64,000 nucleotides of DNA from Acephala macrosclerotiorum (GCA_014904845.1 MU119209.1:263380-327379); one strand, 5' to 3'. Shown: positions 9,794 to 20,909, counted from the first letter of the stretch. Program-made: numbers and translations. The notes: a model not told the origin generated them from the sequence alone.

Positions 9794-10540
9794 GCACGCG
9801 GAAGACTTAATTCTTATATAATGTTTATATCAAAAACAGTAACAAGTGTGATGCTACTGTAGAAAAAAGGGTCTTCGAAATGCTATAGGCTGGTGTAGCT
9901 TGAGTTTGTTAGCCTGTTTTTTGGTGTTCCTGGTAAGCGGTTGAGGGGTGCGTGAGCATTTGGCTGGTGAACTCTTCAGAAAACAGACCCCACTTCAAGT
10001 TTCCGCAGTATTTCGCTCGGTATCAATCAAGATACAAGCAAATTGCGTCAATCCATAACGTCTGGCTCTCGGATTCAGATCGAAGGGCGACTAGAGCCTA
10101 CCAGAGATTATCTCTAACCGAGAAAGCAAACAAGATATCTGAATTGTGTGTTTCGGGCTATCGGTAGGACCCTGCTCGTAGGAGAGAGCTGCATATTTGG
10201 GTAGAGAATAATCGGTCAATTTCATGGTCTTTAGATAGCAAAAGATCTGATCATTTCCCTGACCTGGATGAAAGGGTCAAGATATGTATTTCCTTGCTTC
10301 TGGTCTCCAAAGGCATGTACATTGTAGTCAAGCTTGAAGGCAGCTGGAATGGAAGTGGATGCACAACAGCCGAGGCGATACATGCAGATGATATCACTAA
10401 AGCTTGTATAATTGAATGTCGAGTTCGAGCTCTAGGGGCTTTTCGAGATTGGCGAGCCATAATAGCGTCAAATCAATCCTCTCCCATAAACTAAAACCAA
10501 CAGAAAACAGCCAATATTGAACAGATTGTATCCGCTTAGC
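9794..10540. other. intergenic, no gene supported
   Basis: Short frames occur on both strands (for example 9952-10167 plus), but none shows a family motif or a convincing start. It may be decayed coding DNA. Confidence 0.35.
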
Positions 10541-10666
10541 AGAATGTCTATCCGTGGTAGAATTTCCCTGTATAGCGCGGTATCCCTGTGTGGTACACTG
10601 CCCTTGCTTCATAGAATGTCCCTACGTAGCAGAGTATCTCGGGGCAGTAAACTGTTCCTCCTAGAA
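10541..10666 (-). repeat. degenerate 18-bp tandem repeat, about seven units
   Basis: Units starting at 10541, 10559, 10577, 10595, 10613, 10631 and 10649 share a pattern like AGAATNTCCCTGTRTGGT with many substitutions. On the minus strand the period gives six-residue units with a recurring aromatic (GTVYCP, VGTFYE, TGIPRY, TGKFYH), so it may be a remnant of a protein repeat or a plain old minisatellite. Confidence 0.5.
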
Positions 10667-10762
10667 AGGATATGAGATGCGGGCAGTGCTCCCATGATGA
10701 GGAGCAGTGGGATACTGAGCTAGAAATGGAGCTACGGCACCTTTTGGCCCACCTCCTTGTCC

Positions 10763-11478
10763 TCATTGATCGCATTGATATCCATTAGCCCGTCTTCTGG
10801 TGGCTCGGGCTTTTTCACTCTTGATCTCATCGCTGGATGGCCTGGTGCAGGTGCTATCATGCCCGCAAGAGACATTGCGAATTTGACGTGCCCACCACTC
10901 AGAGCTATGAAGCCTTTGCCTACTTTCTTGTCGTCCTTGGAACACACCAGATTCATGAGACCGAGTAATGAGTACACTCTCCATTGGAATAGAGATAGAG
11001 ACCGTGAAAGGTTTGTGGACCTTTTTCTTCCACCTGGGTTTCTGTTCCTTGCAGCTTTCCTCGTCTGCCTCTAGCTCATCCGGACCCGCCACGCGACGAA
11101 ATAGCTTCGACACAAATCTCCGACGCGGCTTTACCTCCGGGATCGGTGGTCGTGAACTGACAGAGTATCGAACACTCGCCTTGTCTCCCTGATCTGAGCC
11201 AATTGCTTGAGCTGGTGTTGTGACGATTTCTTGGTCGTCTGGAGTGAAAAGCCCCTGTTGAACACGTGGAGGTTCTGTACGTGTAAATCCGACAGGTGTC
11301 TTATTGTCTGATGCCTATGTTCTCGATCTCCCTGGGACTTCTGGACTCTACGAAGAGGGCTCTGGCTGGGCCGAGAGTCGTTCTGTTGGTCTTGAAAGGG
11401 TTGTATGAATCCGCATACCAAGCCTCTTTCCGCGCCTGGCGTTTGATGATATCTGGGCTCATTTGTTAGTCTAGCCAT
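10763..11478 (-). CDS. doubtful small gene, basic protein, possible frameshift
   Basis: ATG at 11478, exon 11419-11478 (MARLTNEPRYHQ...), intron 11315-11418 with a GTATGC donor and CATAG acceptor, then exon 10763-11314, giving 203 residues. The body has PRVQQGLFTPDDQEIV, IPEVKPRRRFVSKLFRRVAG and KPRWKKKVHKPF. No family is recognised. Near 10975 a second minus frame takes over with a much more protein-like run (YSLLGLMNLVCSKDDKK, FIALSGGHVKFAMSLAGM) ending at 10732. That suggests a single-base frameshift in a formerly longer gene. Either reading is tentative. Confidence 0.4.
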
Positions 11479-12461
11479 GTTTTTGTCTATCCTTCAAGAC
11501 CACTCACGCATTTTTAAGGTGCTCAATTCGATGGCTACAGGGCGTGCACGTGTTCCTCGCTGGAGACGACCAGACGGCCGAGTTTTTCAGGTAGCTGGCT
11601 CCTCGCCTTGGGATTCGTGATTATTCGGAACGACGGTTTTCTCCTCAATGAAAAGGTCTGGATGGCGGATAATGAAAAAGATATAGCAAGAAAAACTTAG
11701 CTCCAATTTGATGAGGGCTCTGGCCCCCAAACTAACCCTCTTCTTGCACTTGCAGATCCCTACCTTGAGGCTGAGGCCATGCAAGTCTGGCCAAAGACAT
11801 GTAAGCCACAGAGTGTTCTTTCAGACAGGCATCGTGTCATTGCCCTGCAGGTCGTAGATGGCTCGACTTGAGTGCGCAGGTGCATGCACCAAATTTGAGG
11901 AAGGAGTGACATCCCAATCATCGGATTCTAGCGAACACTTGAACCACCCTCTGTCTAATTTTATCGCCGCACCTCGCGCCTTGACAAAAGCCCATCATTC
12001 AAAAACTGTCAATACTCTCGAATGAAAACCAAGAGATCAAGGTTGTAAGTCTGCAGACAATCTGGAATCGTAAGAGAACGAAAGTTGTGGTTGTAGGATC
12101 AAGCTTTATTGAATCACAATTTACTATCCATACCCCGACAGAAATGATGCGGCCGGATACTGACGCACCCTTTTTATCCCGCTGCAAGTCTTGTATTGCG
12201 CATTTGGGATGGCAGCTGCTAACTGAATGCTTGAAAAGATCGTCAATTATTGAATGCTTTTGTGCACACCTGCATGTGAGAACGAGAATAATCACATGGA
12301 GGGATGGAAACGTTTTACCAGGCGCGTATCTAGACAGAACAAGAGTGTATATTTTCATAACACATTATTCATTGAGCAGAGCTAGAGATTACCACATGCC
12401 CTCCTGGAACTAACTCCTACTAACTTGCCTTGAGGTATCATACTGTTCTCACAATTACTCG
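11479..12461. other. intergenic, no gene seen
   Basis: Scattered short frames only. The stretch should contain the promoter of the small gene ending upstream of 11478 and the 3' untranslated region of the gene that ends at 12462. Confidence 0.4.
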
Positions 12462-14738
12462 TCAATTAAAAGCTCCAGGAATGACTCCGGACTGCTGTCC
12501 TCCGTGTTCCTCCTCCAACTCTCTCGCCAACTCCCCATCCAAATGCACCGCTTCAGCCCTCAGCCTGTCCGCCTCCCTTCGACATTTCTCAGCCTCCTCT
12601 TCCAACTTCGTAGCCTCTTCCCACATCCTCAACGTCTCTTTCTCTGCTACTCCATTTTCTGTGCTACTCTTCCTCAACTCAAAAGCCTGGTTGTCTTTCT
12701 TGTTGGCGAGATCTTCCATTTGGAAGACTTGGGAATGGATCTGTTCTGCGCTTCTCGTGACGGGATTTGAGTCAATGTCGTCGACAGGGACAGGGACATT
12801 TCCTGGCATGTATGGATGGGATTGTGTGAATTGCCAGCCACCGTGCATGCCTGGAGGTGGGCCACAATGACCTCTTCGTCCACCAAACGGTCCTCCGCCG
12901 CCGCCGAATGGTCCCCCTCTACCTCCGAAAGGGCCACCTCGTCCAAACGGACCGCCTCTCATGAATGATTCTGATGCTCCTCTGCCGAAAGGAAAGCCAG
13001 GCATAGCCATGACAGGTGGTGCAGAGGATGAGGGATATCCGCCCGGCATCGTTGGCAAGTTGGGAGCAGAGGTCATGGGCATGTAGGGACTTGTTGCTGG
13101 GTTCATGAATGGGGGGCTCATTCCTACTCCTCGACCACCACATCTGGAATCACCTCTTCGGCCTCGACGCTCTTCTCGTTTTAAGTTTCGCCGTTCTCTC
13201 TTCGAGGCTCTTTTCTCGGCTCGCCGGATGCGTCGTGCTTCTGTTCTTGACTTCTTCTGTGCTTTCCTAGCACTCTTGAATTTCTTCATCAGATCTCTGA
13301 CTTCGTTTCGGAGGATCTTGACGTCTTCATCGAGTTGCTTGGGGTTGTCTTTCTTGGCGGACTTGAGTTCCTTCTTCAAGTCTCGGACGTCTGCCTTTGA
13401 GATCGGGTGTTCAGGGTGGTTGAGCCATTCTAGCAGTGATTGCTTGGCGACTGGAAGTTGCTGGTCTCTCAAGTCCTCATAGTCAGGGAGAGATCCGAGG
13501 GACGAATCTGAGCCAGATGAGCTAGAGCTTGATGAGCTCGATGAGCTTGAGACAGATTCAGAACGCGCACGGCCTTTTCCACGTCGTCCATGAGAGTGAG
13601 ATCTTCCTCGATGTCCATGCCCATGGTGACCTCGACCTCTGAAATGCTCATGAATGTCCTTGTCAAAATCCCGCTTGTTGAACGAACGTCCTCCGAAAGT
13701 CACCCCGTGAGGTCCGGCGTTGAACCCTTTGCTTCCTCCAAGCCGAAAGCCATTCGAATCAGCCACTAGCAGATTTCCAATTCTGAAGCCTTCAGAGTCA
13801 GCTCTCAGGCCATTCTTCCCAATGCGAAATCCATCGTTATCAGCCACCATAGGCCCCATTCTGAAGCCCTGCGTTCCTGGCTCTAGATTGCCTGCTTGCA
13901 TGAATCGTCCGAAGAAACTACCTTTCCGACCTCCCATATCCCTCGTCGAAGGCTCGCCATTATTCCTCGTTGAAGCCTCGCCATTATTCTCATTCTCCCA
14001 CGGGATCCATGAACCAGGCATCTGACCCGTCCCTGCCTCATGAGCAGCTATCTCAGCATCAACGTCGATGGTGGAGATCTGCACTCCTCTTGGATTGAAG
14101 AATCCGTCATTCCATTCTGTAACTGTAGCTTCCACCCTGCTCAGCATGCGAAGTGTCTGTGGTGATCGTAAACCGTCAAGTTGTGCGTCCACTTGGCTGA
14201 TGTCAGTCCTTGACTTATTATCATGTCCCAACGACAGATGGGACATTTGCTCGTCCATCTCAGCCTGCAGCTTCCGATCTGCGATATTATTGTTGACTCC
14301 AGCTGCATGGTCTGGGAGTAGATAATTGATGAACGTGTTCCAGTCCTGTTCACTGATATCCTTGGCTAGCAAGCCTTGTGGATATGGGATGTCTTTTGGT
14401 TCCGTGTTATGCGATATCGAGATTCTGTAGACTTCGGCCGGGCCCGAGTATGGGTTATAAGCTGGTCGAGAGTCAAAGTATGCAGTGGCAGATAAGGGGG
14501 AGGCATGGTCGTGATCGTCTCCAAGCACCTGATTTTGGTGGATGCTGCTTGCGGGAGAGTATGGTGGGGTGTAGATGGTCTCGTCGACAGAGGATGCTGC
14601 AGAGGGAGGTGCTTGAGAAGCCACTGAAGCTGCATCTGCGTGAGAAGTAGCTGGTGTCAGGATGGGATGTGATGAGGTTCCTGCGTTTGAGTAGATGTCC
14701 GTCTCACTGTACGGAGGAGGAGGAGCGTGATCGTCCAT
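12462..14738 (-). CDS. 758-aa Ser/Gly-rich coiled-coil protein, function unknown
   Basis: One uninterrupted exon. It begins MDDHAPPPPYSETD, a Pro/Tyr-rich start of the PPPY type that can bind WW domains. Residues about 100-150 are a folded-looking block (EVYRISISHNTEPKDIPY, EQDWNTFINYLLPDH). Residues about 285-345 carry four imperfect copies of a short unit with the core D-x-x-GFRxG. Next come a His/Arg-rich patch, a run of a dozen serines, a highly charged Lys/Arg/Glu segment likely to form coiled coil (about 445-540), Gly-rich GGPFG repeats (about 595-630), and a final acidic/basic coiled coil (about 680-740). This layout recalls scaffold or RNA-associated proteins, but no catalytic domain is visible and I do not recognise the family. 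Confidence 0.8.
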   Translation of the reverse strand: MDDHAPPPPYSETDIYSNAGTSSHPILTPATSHADAASVASQAPPSAASSVDETIYTPPYSPASSIHQNQVLGDDHDHASPLSATAYFDSRPAYNPYSGPAEVYRISISHNTEPKDIPYPQGLLAKDISEQDWNTFINYLLPDHAAGVNNNIADRKLQAEMDEQMSHLSLGHDNKSRTDISQVDAQLDGLRSPQTLRMLSRVEATVTEWNDGFFNPRGVQISTIDVDAEIAAHEAGTGQMPGSWIPWENENNGEASTRNNGEPSTRDMGGRKGSFFGRFMQAGNLEPGTQGFRMGPMVADNDGFRIGKNGLRADSEGFRIGNLLVADSNGFRLGGSKGFNAGPHGVTFGGRSFNKRDFDKDIHEHFRGRGHHGHGHRGRSHSHGRRGKGRARSESVSSSSSSSSSSSSGSDSSLGSLPDYEDLRDQQLPVAKQSLLEWLNHPEHPISKADVRDLKKELKSAKKDNPKQLDEDVKILRNEVRDLMKKFKSARKAQKKSRTEARRIRRAEKRASKRERRNLKREERRGRRGDSRCGGRGVGMSPPFMNPATSPYMPMTSAPNLPTMPGGYPSSSAPPVMAMPGFPFGRGASESFMRGGPFGRGGPFGGRGGPFGGGGGPFGGRRGHCGPPPGMHGGWQFTQSHPYMPGNVPVPVDDIDSNPVTRSAEQIHSQVFQMEDLANKKDNQAFELRKSSTENGVAEKETLRMWEEATKLEEEAEKCRREADRLRAEAVHLDGELARELEEEHGGQQSGVIPGAFN

Positions 14739-14778
14739 CTTCGATGACTCTCTTCTTCAATAATAAGCTGACAACAGT

Positions 14779-14820
14779 AATAGCAATAGCAATAGCAATA
14801 GCAATAGCAATAGCAATAGC
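14779..14820. repeat. hexanucleotide microsatellite (AATAGC)x7
   Basis: Seven perfect units lie 41-82 bp upstream of the ATG of the 758-aa gene, so in its 5' leader or core promoter. On that gene's strand the unit reads GCTATT. Perfect copies suggest length variation between strains. Confidence 0.9.
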
Positions 14821-15984
14821 AAAGTAAGGTCGCAATAGATAGCTCAGGTATATAAAACACAAACTTGCGATAATCTGATGACTTTGACAGTTCTCATGTG
14901 GCAGGCTCGGGCTAATATCTGCCCTCCAACCCACGGCCGTTGACTCGAGGCTCAGCCAAGCTCTCAGCTGTGCCCCTCACTAGCCTTCATTCGCTGGACG
15001 ACGGCTCTGCTACGCGTCCCCACGGCATGTTTGGGCGCCTCGCAAGGCTGATCTTCCAATTGCGAGCCCCCAAGTTTGGGTTGTACAGGGTATTTATGCA
15101 TACTGCGGAGCCGAAGAACGCGAATGACGTGGGCCTGAAGGCAGCAACGACGCTGCAGAAACCTTAACTCCGGACGGACTCGGCTTGTCCAGATATCTCT
15201 CGTCGACAACACAGCCTCATCAAAAGGTGCTATCGATGTGTTTCCATTCCTCGAAAGATTATGACTCAAGTGGAGTCTGTGCAACCACACAAGAAAGGCT
15301 GAGAGATTAGGCCTCAAAAGCCTTGTAGATCTTCAAGTTGAACCGTTCTGTCTTGGATTCGTACAAGCAAGCAACTGCCAGCCAACGCGAATCATTGGTC
15401 CCTTCACTACTTGGACTCCTTCGTTCTTCATCAACTTGTTCAAACTGTTTCACAAAACTCATAATATTCCAACAAAATGACCTTGATGTCTTGGATATGC
15501 AGAAGAATCGCCCGGGATGAAAACAGGCCACATAGAGGCGATTGTGGAATACGATTCGGAGCGGCTCAACGAGAAGCTGCTGAGCGTGCTGCAGGCTCAA
15601 ACAGAGGGTGCAACCTCTACGGTAGCTATCCTCTACATGGTGGACCTTCCATGCATGGAGCTGTACTGGCACACCCGACTCGATAATCCTCCAGTTCGAG
15701 GTCGCCCACGATATTCATGAAGTGCTTAACCTTTGAGACGCATTGTTCGACCTCAGCGACTCACGAAGACACCGCTACCGGACGGTAATTTCTTTGTTCT
15801 TGGGTCGACGCCATTGACGAATTCGACATAGCTGCTTTCATATTTTCTTTGATGTCTGCTAGAAGCAACGTCAGCCATGCGACCTGCGGTTTCCACAAAC
15901 CACCAAGGTGTTTACAGTTCAATTCTCGATAAATTTTCCGCTACATGCGATTAGCTCCGGCAACTCGCGAATAGCTTCTCAATC
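14821..15984. other. intergenic between divergent genes, no gene supported
   Basis: It holds the promoters of the 758-aa gene (-) and the ten-exon gene (+). Several overlapping frames of 60-120 codons exist on both strands around 15300-15720 without family motifs; I regard them as chance frames. Confidence 0.4.
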
Positions 15985-18658
15985 ATGGCATCCAAATCTC
16001 AAGCAGAAGAGCTGACAGCCCTTGCCAAGATATACAGCCATCCTCTCCACGGACGAAATCCATATCTCAAAGAAGGCGCGCTGAAAATGAATCACACTGT
16101 GCTGCAGAATGACCCACAGCTAAAAAGCGGACTAACTCCTATCTATCCAGAGGATTTCCTGACCGATGCAGAGAAAGTGCGCTTCAGCGTCTTGTCACAA
16201 TATCAACGACACCGCTTTGACGGTGAGTATTAAGAGGGCAAATCCATTGCCATGGGCTAACTTCAGGAAGCTTTCACTACCGCCGAGCTGCACAAAAGCG
16301 AAGCTTTCGCGCCATTGAAGGCTGACGGTCAATTCGCATTCCTTGCCGAAGTGCCTATACATCCATTGCTGGAACAGGCTAGATGGCTAGAGCTGTTGCC
16401 TCTCCATCTAGCTCCAGTTCCCTTAGGTAATGGCAGGAAAGGATTCTGGGAGGTGAGAAGACAATCCTACAGGTGTTTCTCGTGCTGATATTGCTAGGCT
16501 TCGAATCAAGTCGTCTGGGACGCGATGGTTCCCGCAATCAAGTTGGCAAGCAAGCTTCTAACGCAGCCTGAAAGCTCACTATGGTACGTCTCCTTGGGTA
16601 TGACCTTGATCGTAGCTAACAGCAGTAGGTGGCATGCATTGTTGTTCGGTGATTATGAAGAGATACCGGAGGATGAGCTTGACTGGGACGGCGAAACCCC
16701 CGAGATCCGCGAAAGATTTCGGTGGAATCAAGCTTTGACAACGCAACATCCTGATATCCACTCGAAAGTCCAGCGACAGTTAGAAAAATTGAATCAAGTC
16801 ATCGATTTCCGTATTGCCAATGGGATGATGATGGACCCTCCAAACATCCTTGGGGGATACAACGCGTCTGGCCAAACAATTCCACAAAGCGCCCAAGAGA
16901 GAATCACAGTAGACATAACTCGTGAATTGATCGAACCCTTGTTGAACGATAAGATAACTACGGCTGAGAGACTACTCTGCATTTTCGTGCTGGCAGTTAC
17001 TATGATTCATGAGCTCGCTGTAGGTCCATTGGAGATCTTACCTGGACTTGAGACTAATTTCGTTCAGCATGCTGTTTGGAATACTATCAAGGATGAACAT
17101 GCAAGCGAATTAGAGCCCTATTTTGAGGATGAAGCAGTCTGCGAGCTGTACGTATATATCGATAAAAAGTTTGGAAGAATGAGTAACTAACGTCAAGAAG
17201 CGGGTTCTCTCTTCAGAAAGCGGTAAGTGGATCGAGCTTCAAGTCTTTGAAGCATGCGACTAATGTTCAAACCAGATTTGGAACAGCATAGAACATCCAA
17301 TACTTGGTACGAACCGTGCAAATGCCATTGGGTTACCGCATGCCGCACTAAATAGGTGAGCTCTCTTACAGATTGCCAGCTGACTTGAAAACTGGGTTAA
17401 CATGAAGCCTAGTTATAATTGGCCTTCTTTTCAGGACGAAGACGGTTACAATAGCCCACTGTTGAAGATCAAACCAAAAGATTGGGATATAACCACTTAT
17501 GTTCCTATCAACCTCGACTACTTCTTCGACGTGAACTGTCTCGAATTCTGGAAAACTTATGTCCGGAAGTTAGTAATAAACTCCAACACATGAAAATTGG
17601 ATGCTGATGTTGCCCCCTAGAAATGACCCCTCAAGTATTCATTTTGGTTCAAAATATTGGGGCATCAGATATGATAGGATCAAGCAATCGGAGACTGTAG
17701 GCTATGCGAAAAAGGCAGTGGAAGAGAAAGACGACATTATCATCGACGCAAGTAAGATGACGGAGGCAGAAATTGTCAGAGCACGAAGAGAGGACGCACG
17801 ACGAATCCGAGGACGTGAGATCATTAGACAGATATCTACCTTGAGGGCTAAAGCTCAAAAGGTCGAGGCAGGTGTGACCGATCCATCGGACGGTTACAGT
17901 CTGAGGTCGGCATTCTTGAGCAATGGTAATACACTCCTACCAACGCCTCCGTGTCCTAGGTTCAATGAGATCCGCCAGTTTCTCTTCGTCACACGCTCAA
18001 CACTCGCGTGGGACAGCTTGCACTTTAGAATACCCGATTACGTCTTATACGCCTACATAAAAAGGGATGGAGGCCTTCAGATCGATTTTGAGGAATGGAG
18101 AGACTTTCTAATAACATGCAATAACACCAAAACCCTTTTTCAGTAACTTTCCCCCTCATACCTGTGTAAGACAAGACTAAATTCCAGCAGTTTCGAGTAC
18201 GTGGGCAGCGCACCCACTCCTCTATTGGGCATGGTGAGTCGTAATGATCGGGGATGGGGAATGACAGCTCTGCCCATTAAACTCTACCCAACGCCTTCGC
18301 CTTTGACAAGGATGACATACATACGCGCGCTTATTCTTCTCAAGGAGGACGAAGTAGGGGGCGGATTCACGGACCAGAAATTATTCTGCGATTTTGACAA
18401 GGACCTTTTGCGAAGAAAAGCCAATGAACTTTTGGCAGAGAACCCATACTCGGATGTGAATGGAAATTTGGTCATCGGAAACTTATCCGTAGATGACTTT
18501 GATCAATGCATTGCGATGCCTAAGCCAGTGGGGAGACAAGACTTCATGTGAGTTTTCGATGTCTTGTAAGCAAGCGTGTGTGAAGAGAGACTAACGGTGA
18601 TAGCTTCGGCCCTCCGGGTATTATTCGAAAACATAAGAATACAACAATGTTCGGGTGA
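15985..18658 (+). CDS. ten-exon uncharacterised fungal protein
   Basis: Exons: 15985-16222, 16271-16452, 16498-16583, 16629-17147, 17201-17222, 17276-17355, 17413-17568, 17621-18142, 18191-18547 and 18604-18658, giving 738 residues with every junction in frame. The central part (about 295-350) reads LLCIFVLAVTMIHELAVGPL and then EPYFEDEAVCELGFSLQKAIW. I recall an ascomycete-specific family with a LLHExxHA zincin-like motif followed by EPFFEDE...ELG. Here the second zinc His is absent (HELAV), so metallopeptidase activity is doubtful. The remainder is a DYFFDV/WKTYVRK block, a charged helix (RARREDARRIRGREI), and a C-terminal block ending IFGPPGIIRKHK. There is no signal peptide or membrane helix. 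The 22-nt exon 5 is unusually small. The gene is certain; its function is not. Confidence 0.75.
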
Positions 18659-19343
18659 CCGCCTCGAAAATGAGAGAGGTATAGAGCTTTCCAAGATTGG
18701 AAATTTCGGGATCATTCTATGGTTCAGCTTAAGAGAAATGCTTGAGCATTGGAAAACTCGCTGGCATGATCTAAGAGCTCATTGAAACAAAGAGCAACAC
18801 TCGAAGGTAAAGTACGAATATAGAGCCTATTACTTGGGCTGCTGGTGAACTCACTTGGGGTACGTGTTTTAACAGCGAATTTCAACCTCACGTTTCCCCT
18901 CATGTGAAAAACCATTCAAACGAGTGTAATGACTGTAAGGCAAGCGACTTCCTAGAGTCATATCTGTAATTCTTGACGTCTCTGTGATACGAACTCAACG
19001 CAGATAATCCTTTGCCAATAGCTCGTATCGCCGATGTTCTGGTGAAGTGTCGTGTTTAGGCTCATCTCGTAGATTTTGCCCTTTAGTGTCGTGGCAGTAA
19101 AGGATGCCTTCAACTCTCGAGTTGCGCCCTCTCGTTACCCGTCGTACCATAATCTTACAACATGCCTCCCTGTACTCAGCTAAACAACTGAGTACGCCAA
19201 TGACGTTTCCGCACTGCTAGATTTTGTTCGTTGAATCGAGTCTCCTAACGTTGGATCCTGCGGCTTCTTAATCCCCCGCATCCATGAGCAGAATCGCTTC
19301 TGATGCCCTATAGTGGCCATCGTCATAAGATCCCATATCCAAC
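18659..19343. other. intergenic between convergent genes
   Basis: 3' flanks of the ten-exon gene (+) and of GCD7 (-). No gene or repeat seen. Confidence 0.45.
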
Positions 19344-20909
19344 TCAAAACTGCAGCTCTGGATTGTGAAAGTTGATATCTTCTGTCTTGTAGTGGTCGGC
19401 AACAATCCTGTACAGGTATGACGGGGCATGTGCTCCTCTGCGTAAACGGTTAGCAATTAGCAGGACTAAACGTCTAGGACGACTCACAAATTGGTGATAT
19501 AGAGATCGACCAGATCCGGAGGTACATAGTCGTAGACAGGGTTGTCTACCTCCAGATTGTCCACCAGAGTCCCATCATGATACCCAACGATATTTCCGGG
19601 ATCGCCATACTCTATCAGAGATTCGAATTCGAAGGGATACTCTGGACTAAGCTTGTAGACTCCGCTCACAACGATGACAGGGGTCCGGTGCACCTTTGCA
19701 GCCTTGGCAATGAGTCGTGCTCCAGCAGCAGCTATCAAGCCGCCATTGGCAATTACGGCGTGAGTCGCAAGAATGACCTTGTTAACTCGAGACATGATGG
19801 CAAAAACCGAAGCATCTGTCATGAGAATGACGGTAATACCTGCGGCTTGAAGAGACTTTAAGTAAACCCCTTCCCCATCTTCTTCGCTTTCCGGGTCCTT
19901 CATTTTGCCCATAGCTGCCAAATGGGTCTCTTCGTGGTCATTTGGGTATGACTCCGCGACAATGACTGTGAACTTTCGCTTCTCTGCAGCCTTGAGTAGA
20001 AACTTGTACACACTGACAGATGATGAATGTGTGAGGATGATCTCGTTGGAGTGAATGTGTTCTTGGGCATAAGCAGCAATCTGATCGTCGACTTGCTCAA
20101 GCTCATCGAGGATCTCTTCAATTCCATTAATGACCTCTGCTCTCAAATCTTTCGTCGTAATAGTCATTCTCTCGGCTAGGGTGGTAGCATGTAGGGGGTG
20201 GTTTCCATGCGGAGAGTTTGTTCCGGAAGCGCCTGAAGGTGTCGCATTCGGCGAAGGAGTAGCAGATAGCAAGTTGAACATGGATTGTTGTACCGGAACG
20301 CCATTCACCACAGCATAGGACGGGTGAGAGGTCATCAAAGGAGGTCGACTCGATGGTGTTGACCTGCCTCCAGAGACATCATCTCCATCCACATCACTCA
20401 GATCTGAGCTTTCTGTCGTCGAACTGAACCGAAGCGAGCTTGGAGGGGGTCCTTGGGTGACCGTTGACTCGGTGTGACTGTGCTGGCGCTTTGGGGAACC
20501 GATGCTCGAGGCAGTATCACTCCCATCCTCTGTTCGGTCCTCATTCGCCTCATCCCTCACCATACCAAGGACTCGTCTTACAATATTGCCTACTGCCATC
20601 TCCCTTGGTTGAGCCTCGATGAGCCTTTGCCCGACATCTTGAATGCGTGCAATGAGCTTTCCAATATCTGTCCATCGAGATTTCGCAACGACCTGGCGCA
20701 ATAACTCGGCTGTCGCTATGGCACATGGTCTCGAGTTCTTAATCTGCCTTCGTTTGAGAAGTCTGTAGCTTGTCAGAAACGCAGACATTAGCCCGCCCAA
20801 GCGCGACCTACGAGATGAGGTATTCTATGGATGACTCCAATGGGGCGGTCTTGAGGGACTGCTTGAAGACTTTGAGATTTGGCGCATAGCCAGTTTGTAC
20901 GGAAGGCAT
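19344..20909 (-). CDS. GCD7: translation initiation factor eIF2B subunit beta
   Basis: Exons 20812-20909, 19488-20762 and 19344-19437 give 488 residues. eIF2B is the guanine-nucleotide exchange factor that recycles eIF2 after each initiation event. Beta sits in its regulatory core with alpha and delta and senses phosphorylated eIF2. Visible signatures are SIEYLISLLKRRQI...SRPCAIATAELL near residue 32, the helical N-domain, a Ser-rich insertion (about 110-190) common in filamentous fungi, then the Rossmann-like C-domain with ILTHSSSVSVYKFL, VIVAESYP, VILMTDASVFAIMSRVNKVILATHAVIANGG, and the end APSYLYRIV. I chose MPSVQTGY as start because the frame upstream lacks another ATG. Two acceptors sit close together at intron 1; the second gives the family-like LISLLKRRQ. 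It is divergent from NEM1. Confidence 0.95.

Noticed and set aside
9435..9794. Plus-strand frame of 119 codons over the stalk-protein remnant
   Set aside because: It starts at a non-ATG codon. Its Val/Ile/Leu-rich run is the complement of the Thr/Ser-rich minus-strand frame, which has a clear membrane-protein layout.
12462..14738. Many overlapping plus-strand frames opposite the 758-aa gene
   Set aside because: They mirror its repetitive, codon-biased sequence; none has an independent motif.
15307..15720. Several overlapping frames of 60-120 codons upstream of the ten-exon gene
   Set aside because: They lie on both strands with no family motif, no splice continuation and low protein likeness.
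17020..17200. HELAV read as an active HExxH zinc peptidase site
   Set aside because: The second His is missing, so I did not call the ten-exon protein a metallopeptidase.
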